DNA from: Tetramitus jugosus
Taxonomy: Eukaryota > Heterolobosea > Eutetramitea > Acrasida > Vahlkampfiidae
DNA length: 64,000 bases
Direction of reading: 5' to 3'
NCBI GenBank assembly: GCA_937625935.1
Contig: OW569369.1
Location: 186,001 to 250,000 of the forward strand
Every line of letters begins with the position of its first letter. The first letter of the stretch is position 1. The translations under genes were made by a program, and so were the position numbers. Below, piece after piece: positions 54,481 through 63,914 of the stretch. The notes under the pieces are model-generated. The model made no database searches. It saw nothing but the letters and a program-made list of their open reading frames with translations, and was not told the DNA's origin.

Positions 54481-55016
54481 TTACCTTCCGAAGCAAATCC
54501 TCGTCACACGTTTGGTCTCCAACACAATAAAAATCGAGTTTTGATTCTTGATATTCTTGAACTTTGTTGTGCCGAGCATGAATTCGATGTCGTCGCCCGT
54601 CTTATCTTTGTAGACATGAAGGGTGACTTTCTTGTCACGATCAACGTTGTGTTTGAGTTCTGTCTTGCAGTCACCCACCTTCTTGTTGTAACTGAAGGTT
54701 ATCAACAACAGTTACCCATGTAACAAATCTCTTAGGGACTTACTTGATGACTTGGATCCTGCTGAGCCATTCACCAAAATCCGAGTCAATATTGGCGATA
54801 GTCTTGGGGGAGTTATCACACTTTCCAGCGATGATGGCCTCCTTGCTGCTTGGTGCAGTCCCTCTTGGGGTTGTGTTCCAAATAGCATAATATGGGTCTT
54901 TTGGATACCAAATCGAGATCCTCTAGTGGGCACACTCTTAGCTCTACTCGCATCAGAGACAACATCTGACATGTTTGTCGTAAGGTAGAGAAACAAACGG
55001 TTTTTAAGTAGTTCAT
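54481..55016 (-). CDS. Hypothetical spliced protein (about 135 aa)
   Basis: The best model has exons 54691-54481 and 54922-54744, joined across 54743-54692 (GTAAGT to TTCAG), giving WLSRIQVINYNKKVGDCKTE in one frame. The 5' part is less sure: acceptor CCCACTAG at 54923, and a tiny first exon 55016-54999 (MNYLKT) with a weaker GTTTGT donor. The product contains RISIWYPKDPYYAIWNT and DRDKKVTLHVYKDKTGDD, a beta-rich, polar domain ending TRICFGR. No family recognised. The unspliced alternative starting with MSDVVSDASRAK uses another frame and splices into a less protein-like sequence. Confidence 0.45.
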
Positions 55017-55173
55017 TGAAATTCTAGAAATTGAAAATCACACCGAAAAAAGAAAGAAACACGCACCAAGAACAACCACTCGCAAACAACCCAATAACCA
55101 CATATCCACCCTGACAAAATCTCAACTGGCGCCCCAGCGCTCGACAAATTGCGATTTAAAGAAGAAGTATCAA

Positions 55174-55244
55174 TCGGGCATGGTATAGGGGTAGCATTCC
55201 AGACTGTCACTCTGGCGACCCGGGTTCGATTCCCGGTGTTCGAG
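55174..55244 (+). tRNA. tRNA-Asp (GUC)
   Basis: Cloverleaf by eye: acceptor arms TCGGGCA and TGTTCGA pair with two G-U pairs. The anticodon stem CCAGA/TCTGG encloses loop CTGTCAC, anticodon GTC. The T arm is CCGGG-TTCGATT-CCCGG. Discriminator G at 55244. No intron. A T-run follows at about 55248-55252 as the Pol III terminator. Confidence 0.93.
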
Positions 55245-55435
55245 ACCTTTTTGGCCAATGGAACGGTTCTTCACCTTGGCATTGACGATCATTGGGGCAC
55301 AGAACCTTTTCGTTGGCCATCAAGTAGTTGGTCATGAAGTTCGTTTACTTGCTAGAACATTACAGAAGCAAAAAACGCTTTGAAGGAAGCATTAGCAATA
55401 AAAAATGAACTTCAATAAGATTACAAAAATATGGA

Positions 55436-56437
55436 TCATTGCGGTTGCAGGCACAATGCCCCAATGATACCGGCGCTATCACCAAATTCCGAACCAGTGA
55501 TATATTCTGATGGATCCTCAGCCAATAGAGGATGCTTCATGTACCCGTTCAGCAATTGCTTGAACTTGGTCTGGATCTTTGGATATAGACACAATCTCTT
55601 GAGAACACCACCACTAATAACGATGCGCTCTACACTCGTCAACAAGCAAATAGAAATGCACAAATGAGCCAAATAGTGAGCCACGACATCCCAAACCTCA
55701 TCTTCGTCTGGTATGTTTTTTATCTCAGCGTTCTTTATACCCTTTCTTGCAGCAATCGCACCTGCACTTGCCATACCCTCAATACATGATCCATGGAATG
55801 GACAAGTACCCTGAAATTTCATATCCAAATCACGTTCGTGCAATGGTCCATATAAATGACCACCTTCTGGATGGATCAAGCCATGAACAGTTCGTCCATT
55901 GATCACCAATCCAACACCAATTCCGGTTCCAACCGTTATATAGGCAATAGATGACAACTTGTTGCCTTGAGATGCATTGTAATGTCTCAATTCAGAATTT
56001 GCAGGAGCATTGACGTCCGTATCAAAGCTAAATTGATCTTGTCTCAAATCAGGAAAGCTCTTTTCGACAAAGCCAAGAATATTTGTAAACTGCCATTTGA
56101 TCTTTGGTGTGCTCGTAATGAAACCATAAGTCTCTGAGCTCACATCAAGATCCACAGGACCGAAACAAGCGATCCCAACATGTTGAATCGCATAATTATT
56201 CTTTTGACAAATTTCCTTGATCCACTGAGTCACTTTTGTCAATGTTTCCTGTGGTTCAGTCGTATCAAACACCTCTGTATGGATAATGTCTTGTTTTCCA
56301 TAGGTCACAGCACTATCATCATCAGCAGCAGCAGTAGTAGCAGATCTCTTGTCAATGCATATGGCAGTTTTGAATGAAGTTCCACCCGCTTCAATACCTA
56401 CAATAACACATGTCATCTCCTCTTGGCCAGTTCTCAT
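55436..56437 (-). CDS. ROK-family sugar kinase, fructokinase-like
   Basis: 333 aa from the ATG at 56437; an upstream TTG-started extension was rejected. The N-terminal nucleotide-binding loop is VGIEAGGTSFKTAI. The middle has GIACFGPVDLD, then ITVGTGIGVGLVINGRTVHG, and HPEGGH leads into the zinc-binding segment CPFHGSCIEGMASAGAIAAR, which is typical of ROK kinases. The end has RIVISGGVLKR and GDSAGIIGALCL. The pattern resembles bacterial fructokinases (YdhR/GmuE type), which phosphorylate fructose or mannose with ATP. Eukaryotic hexokinases differ, so this may be of bacterial origin, but many protists have ROK kinases. The substrate cannot be fixed from motifs. Confidence 0.88.
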   Translation of the reverse strand: MRTGQEEMTCVIVGIEAGGTSFKTAICIDKRSATTAAADDDSAVTYGKQDIIHTEVFDTTEPQETLTKVTQWIKEICQKNNYAIQHVGIACFGPVDLDVSSETYGFITSTPKIKWQFTNILGFVEKSFPDLRQDQFSFDTDVNAPANSELRHYNASQGNKLSSIAYITVGTGIGVGLVINGRTVHGLIHPEGGHLYGPLHERDLDMKFQGTCPFHGSCIEGMASAGAIAARKGIKNAEIKNIPDEDEVWDVVAHYLAHLCISICLLTSVERIVISGGVLKRLCLYPKIQTKFKQLLNGYMKHPLLAEDPSEYITGSEFGDSAGIIGALCLQPQ

Positions 56438-56708
56438 TCTGTTTGATTGAATTGTTTTTTTCAGTGAAGATCCCAAAACGGATGAGGCGCGATGAAGACA
56501 AGGGAATCATGACCATCTTGTGAATGATCATGCAAGAAATGAATTTCACTTTCTTTATCAGTTAGAATAGAGAGAAATAAATAGTTTGTCATCAGAGAGT
56601 GGTAACAAAGCTCATAATATCACAGAGCTGAGAAACCAAAGAAAGATACACTTGTGATGACGATTAGACCTGCTTTTTGGACAGTTCCTAGTGTTTTGTG
56701 TGTGCATT

Positions 56709-57704
56709 TTAGTGACCAGCACTCGTGGCTTGCGTCGTGGAAGAGGAAGCAGCAGCTTTGGATCCCTTCTTTGACTGCTGTTTGGCCAACTTTTCAGCAA
56801 ATTTGAGCCTCAATTCCTCCTTGATCTCATTCTCCAGTTTCCGTATCTCCTCCATCGTTAAATCTAGCCAATCATCCACAGTAAAGTGCATCTTTTGATG
56901 CAATCGCAAAAAGAGACCCCTTTGCGTGTCGTGTAGCTTTGATTCGATCGCGCTCTGTATAATCGCAAGTTTACACTCTACAGAAACCAACTTGTAGCAG
57001 CACATGATTTGACCAGAGTCCTTGAACTGGTGTGCCTTGTACCATTCTGCTCCCTGAAGTGGCAGTGCAAGAAAGGGTGCAGAGCTGCTTCCATCACTGA
57101 AACGATTCAATTTGGAAGAAAGCTTTGGTGCGTTGACATTTTTTGGGTGTTCCTCCTTCTTGCACTGCTCGTGCGTATCATTCACAATATCAACAAGGAC
57201 AACCTTTCTCTTCTTGAGCTGCTCAGCACTCAATTCATGCACATTGTCCAATTGTCCGTAGTCGTTGGGAACGTGTCGCGTCGTAAGCTCAATGCGGAAT
57301 TTCTTTCCAAAAAAGGGCGATGTAACGACAGTTTTACAATATGGGTAGGCGTTCCAAGCTTCTTCGTGGAATGCGAGAGAAGAGTTGGGAATGAGCTTGC
57401 TGAGCCAAGCAGGAAGTCTCTTATTTACATGATAGACTCTATATATGATATAAAAGTAGGGTTAGCTAAAGTCTCAGCACGACTTGAAGAAAGCTTGAAA
57501 AATGTTCAATGCAAATAAAACAACTTACTTGTACGTGTATTGGCCCTTGCCATTCTCATCTTCGAACGGTTCATTCTTGATCACTTCCACTCCTTCACCA
57601 TCCCCAGATTCCTCCTTGGACAAGATGGCGAATGCGTAGAGTTGACCTATTTGGTACTCTGATGTCGTGTAGGGCAGTGGTATTCTATATTCTACAAGTT
57701 TCAT
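56709..57704 (-). CDS. Phosphatidylinositol transfer protein (2 exons, 301 aa)
   Basis: Exon 1 is 57704-57529, the intron is 57528-57439 (90 nt, GTAAGT to ATATAG, branch GCTAACC), and exon 2 is 57438-56709. The joint reads GQYTYKVYHVNKRLP. It follows class I PITPs throughout: YRIPLPYTTSEYQIGQLYAF, GEGVEVIKNEPF, EAWNAYPYCKTVVTSPFF, MCCYKLVSVECKLAIIQSAIE, and VDDWLDLTMEEIRKLENEIKEEL. PITPs exchange phosphatidylinositol and phosphatidylcholine between membranes and feed phosphoinositide synthesis. It is 301 aa, slightly longer than animal PITPs (about 270), from a Ser/Thr/Ala/Lys tail (KKGSKAAASSSTTQ). Confidence 0.95.
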
Positions 57705-58162
57705 TTCTTATCTATGAGATGTCAAATAAATTATGTGATGAAGTGTTGTTATTGTTATTGGTTGTTATTTCGTTGTTTTTTGGTGGTGAGTCAATTTGTC
57801 GGGCGTTGGTGCGAACAGATAGGGAAGGTTGGGCGTTGGAACGGTTGCAAGGTTTGGGGCCTCTCTTTGAGGGTTGGAATGAGCGCAGTGCAAATTTCTC
57901 TCCTGGTATTCGTTGCGGTTGTGTGGAATGTCTGAGTCTTTTCTTCCGCCATGGGATGGTACTGATGGTTGACACAAAGCGAGTCGAATCCCAAAGATTT
58001 TCTGATTCTGAAAATCTTTTTCATCTATTTTTTGGTTATGGTATGATGAAAAGTGATGCATGACCAGGTCTTCTTGGACTTGTATTTATTGTTGGTTTAT
58101 TTGGAAATGGAGAATGCACAGAGGTTTCTCTTCTTCACTATTCACAGAGATCTTACAAACAC
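57705..58162. other. Intergenic gap between PITP and CCT6
   Basis: About 460 bp with no gene I can support. It should hold the PITP promoter and the 3' end of CCT6. No RNA gene or repeat seen; the many short frames overlap on both strands. Confidence 0.45.
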
Positions 58163-60080
58163 TTATTGTTTTTGAATCTTACCAGCCTTCAGAATTTCGT
58201 CAACGTACAGCAGCTGAGTGGCAGTGTAGGTAGCAGCTTCCAGGGTGTGTTGTTTCACGGTATAGTTATCCAAAACACCGGCTTGAATTGGGTCAAACAC
58301 ATCCCCAGTGTAAATGTCGAGACCTGCAATTTGTCCCTTGTCTGCTGCCTGTTGCAAGCTAATTAGTACATCTTGGGAATCAAAGCCAGAGTTTTGAGCC
58401 AATGTCTTTGGAATGACCAACAATGATTCAGCAAAGCATTTCACACCTAATTGTGCTCTACCGGAGACAGTCTTAGAGTATTGCATAATGTGGTTGTGCA
58501 ATGCAATTTCAAATGCACCAGCACCAGGAACAACACAGTCATCCTCAATAGTGTTCTTGACAGCTCTCAAACCATCACGCACAGCATCCTTGATTCTAGC
58601 AATGGTGTAGTTGTTTGGTCCCTTGATCAAAATGGTACATGATTGAGGGTGCTTGCAACCTTCAACAAATGTATACTTTTCTTCACCGAGAACTTGTTCA
58701 TAGACGTTCTCAGCAAAGCCCAAGCAGTCTTCAGTCAAATCTTCCAATGCGTTCAATGCAACACCACCGCAAGCCTTGGTCAAACGTTCCATATTTCTTC
58801 TCTTGGCACGTCTCAATGCCAAAATACCAGCCTTGGCCAACATGTCCAATGCACCAGGGTCAATACCCTTTTGGTTAATGACAACGAATCCTCTTGGTTC
58901 CTTGGCATCATCGCAAACAGTCTTCTTGAATTCAACAATCTTGGCAACCTTGTCATCAACAACCTTTCTCTCAGCTGCAGCCATCTTTTGTCTCTTTTCA
59001 GCAGAGTCAACAAAGAATGCAGAGTTGACCTCACTCTTCTCATACTCCAATGAAACATTCAATGTCATAATATAGGCATTCTTAACATTCTTTGGCATAT
59101 CAGGATGACGTCCACCGTGATCCAAGACCAAACCATTGACAAATCTAGTGTCATCATCGGATCTGTGTCTCATGTGCATCAATTCAACCATGAACAAATC
59201 AATTGCTTCATTGTTCACTTGAATTGTTTGAACGGCATCAACAATGATATCAGCCATCTTTTCAGCCAACTTTTCGTGCAACTTGGTCTTGAGGGTAGTC
59301 TTTGCAATATTGACCAAAACTTCTCTGTCGACCTTGACCTTGCTCTGCATGTCCTTCTTGTACTTTTGCAAAAATTCTTGAGCTTCATTTCTGGCCAAAT
59401 AGATACCTTCAATCAAAACAGATGGATGGACACCTTCGTTCAAGTAGCGTTGTGCTTGACCCAAAATCTCACCAATCAACAAAACAGTGGTAGTTGTACC
59501 ATCACCAGTCTCATCGTCTTGAGCAGTAGCAGTACGAGCAATCAACGCAGCTGTTGGATGTTGAATTTGCTAAAGACATCGAAAAAAAAGTCATGTCAGC
59601 AAGAATGTTTTGGTTTGCACTTGCGATAAGTGTGAAGAAGGGTTGAATAAAATAGGAAGTGTCGTATGAGATTTCTTGTGTGCGAGGAGCAAAAATTATT
59701 CTCGTAGTGATCAAAGCTACAATCTCTCTCACAAAAAATGCTTTTTTTGATACAAAAATGCAATGGTCTCCTCATGGGATAACCTAAGAAAGAAAATTGC
59801 TTTTTTGCATGACCTCATGATCGTCACCATCACACCGCACCACACATCAAAACTAGTTTGGTCAAAGTAACTTGAGACATACCATATCATTCAATAGAAC
59901 ATTTCCGTCCTTTGTGGTTCTGATGTCACCAGCTCCACTGACCAACATCTTCAAGGTACCTCTTGGACCCAAATTTGTCTTCAAAATAGCTTGCAGTGAT
60001 CTAGCAGCGCCAATGTTGATTAGCAAAGCTTGATTTTGATGAGCAATATCAGAGTTATTGTTTATAGTTTGGATAGACAT
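58163..60080 (-). CDS. CCT6: T-complex protein 1 subunit zeta (2 exons, 534 aa)
   Basis: Exon 1 is 60080-59883 (66 codons), the intron is 59882-59570 (313 nt, GTATGT to TCTTTAG, phase 0), and exon 2 is 59569-58163. The joint reads [20 protein letters not shown]. Group II chaperonin signatures: [38 protein letters not shown], the nucleotide-binding VVPGAGAFE, and [21 protein letters not shown]. The zeta traits [29 protein letters not shown] and [10 protein letters not shown] distinguish it from other subunits. CCT folds actin and tubulin in the cytosol. Length is normal (about 530 aa). The intron is the longest one in the window. Confidence 0.95.
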
Positions 60081-60367
60081 GTCTTTTGAATTTCTCAGAG
60101 ATGATGTAAAAGCTCGTCCAGAGGTGTTGATGATGGATTAAGTACAAGTGTTTGTGTGGAATCACAAAGAAATTTTTTGGAGGGAGAGTCGGCGACAAAA
60201 AGATCCGGCTTGAAGTTTTGTCGGAAAGTGTTGCAAATTGTAAAGTCGCAGGTTTGTAAGAAAATTTCCACACCAACACAGCCAATACACAAAATGAACT
60301 TCTGAGCGAGCTCACGAAGAATGTTGACTGAAATTGAAGTGTAATGCGATGGATTTATTGTTTCCAA

Positions 60368-60700
60368 TTATTCAGCATTTTCTTCCTGTTCAATGTTCGC
60401 TCTCAACTCTTCCAAATCCAAATTTTGAATCCAGCCACAGTCGGTGCACAACTTGATGTTCAAGCCATCACTGTCACCCAAGGCACTGTGGAAGTCTGGC
60501 AGATAGCCTCTACCTTCTTTTCCACTGGGAAATGTCCAATAGGAGTTATCCGATGCTCTTGATGTAAGTGTCAGAATGTTTGTCTTCTTGCACTTGGTGC
60601 ACTCTTGTTTTGGAGTTTGGATTTTTTCATCATCTGAATCACTAAATGAGTCTTCACTGTCACTCTCAGTTACCTTTCTCTTCTTGTTAGCTGGGGGCAT
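60368..60700 (-). CDS. CxxC zinc-ribbon-like small protein (110 aa)
   Basis: One exon. An acidic, Lys-rich N-terminus with a possible nuclear signal (NKKRKVTE) precedes two CxxC pairs: CTKCKK (about 34-39) and CTDCGW (about 85-90), likely binding one zinc ion. Between them are RASDNSYWTFPSGKEGRGYLPDFHSALG. The spacing and the final CxDCGW-IQ segment resemble small, mostly bacterial, CxxC proteins that end with YCLxCGQIQ. Function is not known. It is not RPB9 or TFIIS, whose Cys spacing and linker differ. It starts close to the tRNA-Gln gene (130 bp away). Confidence 0.7.
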   Translation of the reverse strand: MPPANKKRKVTESDSEDSFSDSDDEKIQTPKQECTKCKKTNILTLTSRASDNSYWTFPSGKEGRGYLPDFHSALGDSDGLNIKLCTDCGWIQNLDLEELRANIEQEENAE

Positions 60701-60829
60701 TTGTTAGTTAACACACGTTGTTTTTTGTTTTACCTCCCTATTGGATGGTTGCGGGGTGGGATATCTTCCTAAGTTCTGGAAATCTATTATTAAATATATA
60801 ATTGTCCGAAATGGATTGTATAATACAAT

Positions 60830-60900
60830 TCTCCTATGGTCTAGTGGTATGATAGCGGACTCTGAATCCGTTGACGGTGGTTCGATTCCACCTAGGAGAA
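60830..60900 (+). tRNA. tRNA-Gln (CUG)
   Basis: Acceptor arms TCTCCTA and TAGGAGA pair perfectly. The anticodon stem CGGA/TCCG surrounds CTCTGAA, anticodon CTG (codon CAG). The T arm is GGTGG-TTCGATT-CCACC. Discriminator A at 60900, followed by a T-run from about 60903. No intron. The antisense strand gives an open frame that can mislead gene finders. Confidence 0.93.
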
Positions 60901-61196
60901 ACTTTTTATCAACCCGACTTGCTTTTGCGAAGAAGTGACGTTCTGGTTTTCTGGCGTGCTGCATCAGTTGCGATGTGCGCTCCGGACAGCATTCCTTCCA
61001 TGCGACATTGGCTAGCAGCGGACATGCGACCTTTGTGTGAATATCCACTTCGGACAAACAAAATTGCGCACACAACAACCAACACGCAATCAAAATCTGT
61101 TTGCTGAACTCCAACTCAAAAGCTTTTTCGTTTGTCGACAAGAGAAAAAAAAGCAAACAAACAACCAACCTCACAATTAACCAAAAACAAGATAAA

Positions 61197-62390
61197 ATGT
61201 CCACTGATCCATTCGCAGCCTTCTCCAAGCAAAATTTTGCTCACTTTGGTACTGATGCCATCCACGCTGGCCAAGAACCTGATCCAAGCACTGGTGCCGT
61301 CATTACTCCCATCAGTCTCAGCTCCACCTTTGCTCAAAAGTCACCTGGTGTAAAGTATGGAAACTACGAGTACGCACGTACTGCCAATCCAACCCGTGAT
61401 GCCTTTGAGAATTGCTTGGCAAAGCTTGAGAATGGAAAGTTTGGTGCTGCTTTTAGCAGTGGTCTCGGCTGTACCTCCACACTCTTGCACTTGTTGAAGC
61501 AAGGTGATCACGTCGTTGTTGTAGATGATGTGTATGGTGGAACTGGACGTTATTTCCGTACGATTGCCTCAGAGTTTGGCATTAGCTTTAGCTTCTTGGA
61601 CTTTAATGAGGAAGGTGCACTGGAGAATGCGTTCACTGAGAACACAAAGATGGTCTGGTTGGAAACACCATCCAATCCAACACTCAAGATTACTGATATT
61701 GAAAAGACGGCTGAAATCTCTCACAAGCACGGTGCTCTATTGGTTGTAGACAACACTTTTATGTCACCTTACTTCCAGAGACCATTGGACTTGGGTGCTG
61801 ACATTGTGATGCACAGTGTGACCAAGTACATTGGTGGACACAGTGATACTGTTATGGGTGCTTTGTGCTGCAATGATGAAGCACTGTTCAAGAGAATCAA
61901 GTACCTCCAGAACTCTATTGGTATGATTCCATCTCCATTTGACTCCTTTTTGGCATTGAGATCACTCAAGACTCTCCACGTTCGTATGCCTAGACACGCT
62001 GAAAATGCACAAAAGGTGGCAGAGTTCCTCGAGACTCATCCAAAGATTGAAAAGACTGTTTTCCCTGGATTGAAGTCTCATCCACAGTATGAACTTGCAA
62101 CCAAGCAAATGACTGGCCCTGGTGGTATGATCACTTTTTGGTTGAAGGGTGATATTGTCCAAGCAAGACAATTCTTGGAGAATGTCAAGGTCTTTACATT
62201 GGCTGAGAGCTTGGGTGGTGTTGAGAGTTTGGTCAACCATCCTGCCATCATGACCCACGCTTCTGTTCCTGCTGACCACAGAAAGAAGCTCGGAATCAGT
62301 GACAGCCTTGTCAGATTGAGCGTTGGTATTGAAGATGCCGATGATTTGCTCGAAGATTTGAAGTTTGCTTTGGATCAAGTTCAACTCTAA
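61197..62390 (+). CDS. CTH: Cystathionine gamma-lyase
   Basis: 397 aa from the ATG at 61197; an in-frame extension to 61101 has no ATG with good context. This is a PLP enzyme of the Cys/Met metabolism family: TDAIHAGQEPDPSTGAVITPISLSSTFAQ, YEYARTANPTRDAFE, AAFSSGLGCTSTLLHLL, the PLP-Lys region HSVTKYIGGHSD (Lys210), and closing AESLGGVESLVNHPAIMTHASV. It cleaves cystathionine to cysteine, 2-oxobutyrate and ammonia, completing transsulfuration; it can also release H2S. The ESLVNHP and E339-type region favours gamma-lyase over cystathionine gamma-synthase, but motifs alone cannot fully separate them. The leader is AC-rich (CAAACAAACAACCAACC). Confidence 0.93.
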   Translation: MSTDPFAAFSKQNFAHFGTDAIHAGQEPDPSTGAVITPISLSSTFAQKSPGVKYGNYEYARTANPTRDAFENCLAKLENGKFGAAFSSGLGCTSTLLHLLKQGDHVVVVDDVYGGTGRYFRTIASEFGISFSFLDFNEEGALENAFTENTKMVWLETPSNPTLKITDIEKTAEISHKHGALLVVDNTFMSPYFQRPLDLGADIVMHSVTKYIGGHSDTVMGALCCNDEALFKRIKYLQNSIGMIPSPFDSFLALRSLKTLHVRMPRHAENAQKVAEFLETHPKIEKTVFPGLKSHPQYELATKQMTGPGGMITFWLKGDIVQARQFLENVKVFTLAESLGGVESLVNHPAIMTHASVPADHRKKLGISDSLVRLSVGIEDADDLLEDLKFALDQVQL

Positions 62391-62479
62391 GCGTTTACTC
62401 AATTTTCTTTAAAATAAAAACAATGTTTTGTACTTTACAATATGGTCAGTGCTTGTTTTGTTCTTGTTGTTTGGCTTTT

Positions 62480-62660
62480 GTTTCACCTCACCTGCTCGAC
62501 ATGGCATGGATCCGTTTCTGAACAGCACTTTGTCAAACCATGGGGAGATAGATTTTAGGTTAGCTGGGGCCGTCATCATCGTACAAATAGTTACATACAC
62601 TCTGGTATGTAACGTACCACGACGTACTTGGGCGTGAAACCACTCCAGCTGACGGCTGCC
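62480..62660 (-). mobile_element. Fragment of non-LTR retrotransposon reverse-transcriptase C-terminus
   Basis: Minus-strand translation from 62660 gives GSRQLEWFHAQVRRGTLHT, clearly homologous to the RRLEWFQLQVRSGTLHT stretch of the neighbouring element (63230-63300). After this the similarity is lost. It sits between the 3' end of CTH and the poly(A) end of the next element, and its first 16 bases are the same as those found at 63860-63875. Confidence 0.75.
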
Positions 62661-63880
62661 TTTTTTTTTTTTTAAATACAACCAGTTTCGGTTGCTCACT
62701 TTATTGTCTATTGTTTTCTTCAGCCATCGCTCTTCGAGCGATGGCCCTTGGTCACCTGATTAATTCTCAATGGCGCTCGCAGAGAGTCATTGCTGTTTCG
62801 CTTTTGTTGTGGTGAAGAGGTGAAGGAGTGTCGTAAGACATCTCCGTTTCACCCCATTCACATAAATTCTTGCTTTTTTTTCGCCCACTGCTACTTTGAC
62901 TCCACTGGCTACCAAGCCATTGGTGACATCTTCGATGGCACTCTTTTCGATGCCCATCATCCCTGCCAGAAATTCTCTGCTAGTCCACCGCAGTGCTCTT
63001 TTTTCAATCTTTCCGTTCTTGAGTCTAACATTATCGAACCAAATGTCGATACAACTGTCAGCTGACACTCCCGGGCTAATTAATTCCTTACACACTGTTA
63101 GTGCTAGACACCGTCTAGCATGAACAGACCTGGGACAGCGTACCAAGCAGTGTAAAACTCTCGGGTTCTTTATTGCACCAGGAGCACATGATAGACGTAT
63201 CCTGAGGGTTGTAAAGACCTCTTATAACTTCCTCTGTGTGTAGAGTTCCACTTCTCACTTGAAGTTGGAACCATTCTAATCTTCTATCCACACCATGAGG
63301 ATATTTCAGGAAGGAAAAGTCAGCGCCACTGTAATTTGCTGCTTTTTGCAACCACCATCTGTCACGCTCCTCAACTCGGCTATTGCGCTCTTGATCAAAC
63401 AAGGATTGAAGGTGATTTCTACTCTCTCAGATCTGAGTTCACCTTTGTACAATGCAGGCTCGCCACACGACCCGAGACTTCGGTGCTGACAATTACACTC
63501 TTTCATTTGAGAGATCAGGATACTAAGCAACTGATGGCTCTGTGCACCCAGTTTACAGTTGGGATAGACTTGCTTGAACTCTTTGAAGCACACAGGCTCA
63601 CCATCCACCACTAACTGTTTACGACTGACTATACCCACAACATAAAGTTTCTTGAGCAAAGTGGATGGAATGTACCTTGCGAGCCAACAGTCATCGCACT
63701 GTTTGGCCGCGCTAGAGGGCATTTGGATGTTGTGACAGTGCATCCTGTCGGCACACCACTTATGGTAGGAGTATTTCACGCACTCTAGTCTGTTCCTTGA
63801 CTGATACACATTCTCTTGTTGGAATGTTTGATGATGCTTGATATCCTCAAGCGTGTCAACCAGCTGACGGCTGCCCTCTG
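62661..63880 (-). mobile_element. Decayed, 5'-truncated non-LTR retrotransposon with 3' tail
   Basis: On the minus strand, the C-terminal part of a reverse transcriptase ORF runs 63880 to 62787 but is broken by at least two frame changes (near 63390 and 63140) across three overlapping frames. Visible parts: CGEPALYKGELRSE, RRLEWFQLQVRSGTLHTEEV, a zinc-knuckle-like CSWCNKEPESFT followed by LVRCPRSVHARRC (zf-RVT style), and a Lys-rich end. The stop at 62787 is followed by a 3' UTR with a hairpin (GCCATCGCTCGAAGAGCGATGGC, 62722-62744 on the plus strand), then CAATAAAGTGAGCAACC, a small second stem and 13 A residues (62673-62661). It is non-functional in this form. Confidence 0.85.
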
Positions 63881-63883
63881 GAC

Positions 63884-63885
<2 letters not shown>

Positions 63886-63914
<29 letters not shown>

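Noticed and set aside
54712-54996. Unspliced frame starting MSDVVSDASRAK
   Set aside because: Splicing with the strong GTAAGT donor from this frame leads to a poor second exon; the alternative frame joins better.
55013-55258. 81-codon minus-strand frame across tRNA-Asp
   Set aside because: Its NTGNRTRVARVTVWNATPIP part is the antisense of the tRNA.
59570-59882. Possible C/D box snoRNA in the CCT6 intron
   Set aside because: TGATG- and CTGA-like words occur, but no properly placed C and D boxes with a terminal stem could be seen.
60368-60700. RPB9 or TFIIS identity for the CxxC protein
   Set aside because: Only two CxxC pairs, with spacing and central sequence unlike either family.
60704-61228. 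174-codon minus-strand frame across the tRNA-Gln gene
   Set aside because: It contains the typical translation of an antisense tRNA (GIEPPSTDSESAIIPLDHRR), not a protein.
62428-62637. Plus-strand frame with a signal-like start downstream of CTH
   Set aside because: It is antisense to the retrotransposon fragment and begins with a non-ATG codon.
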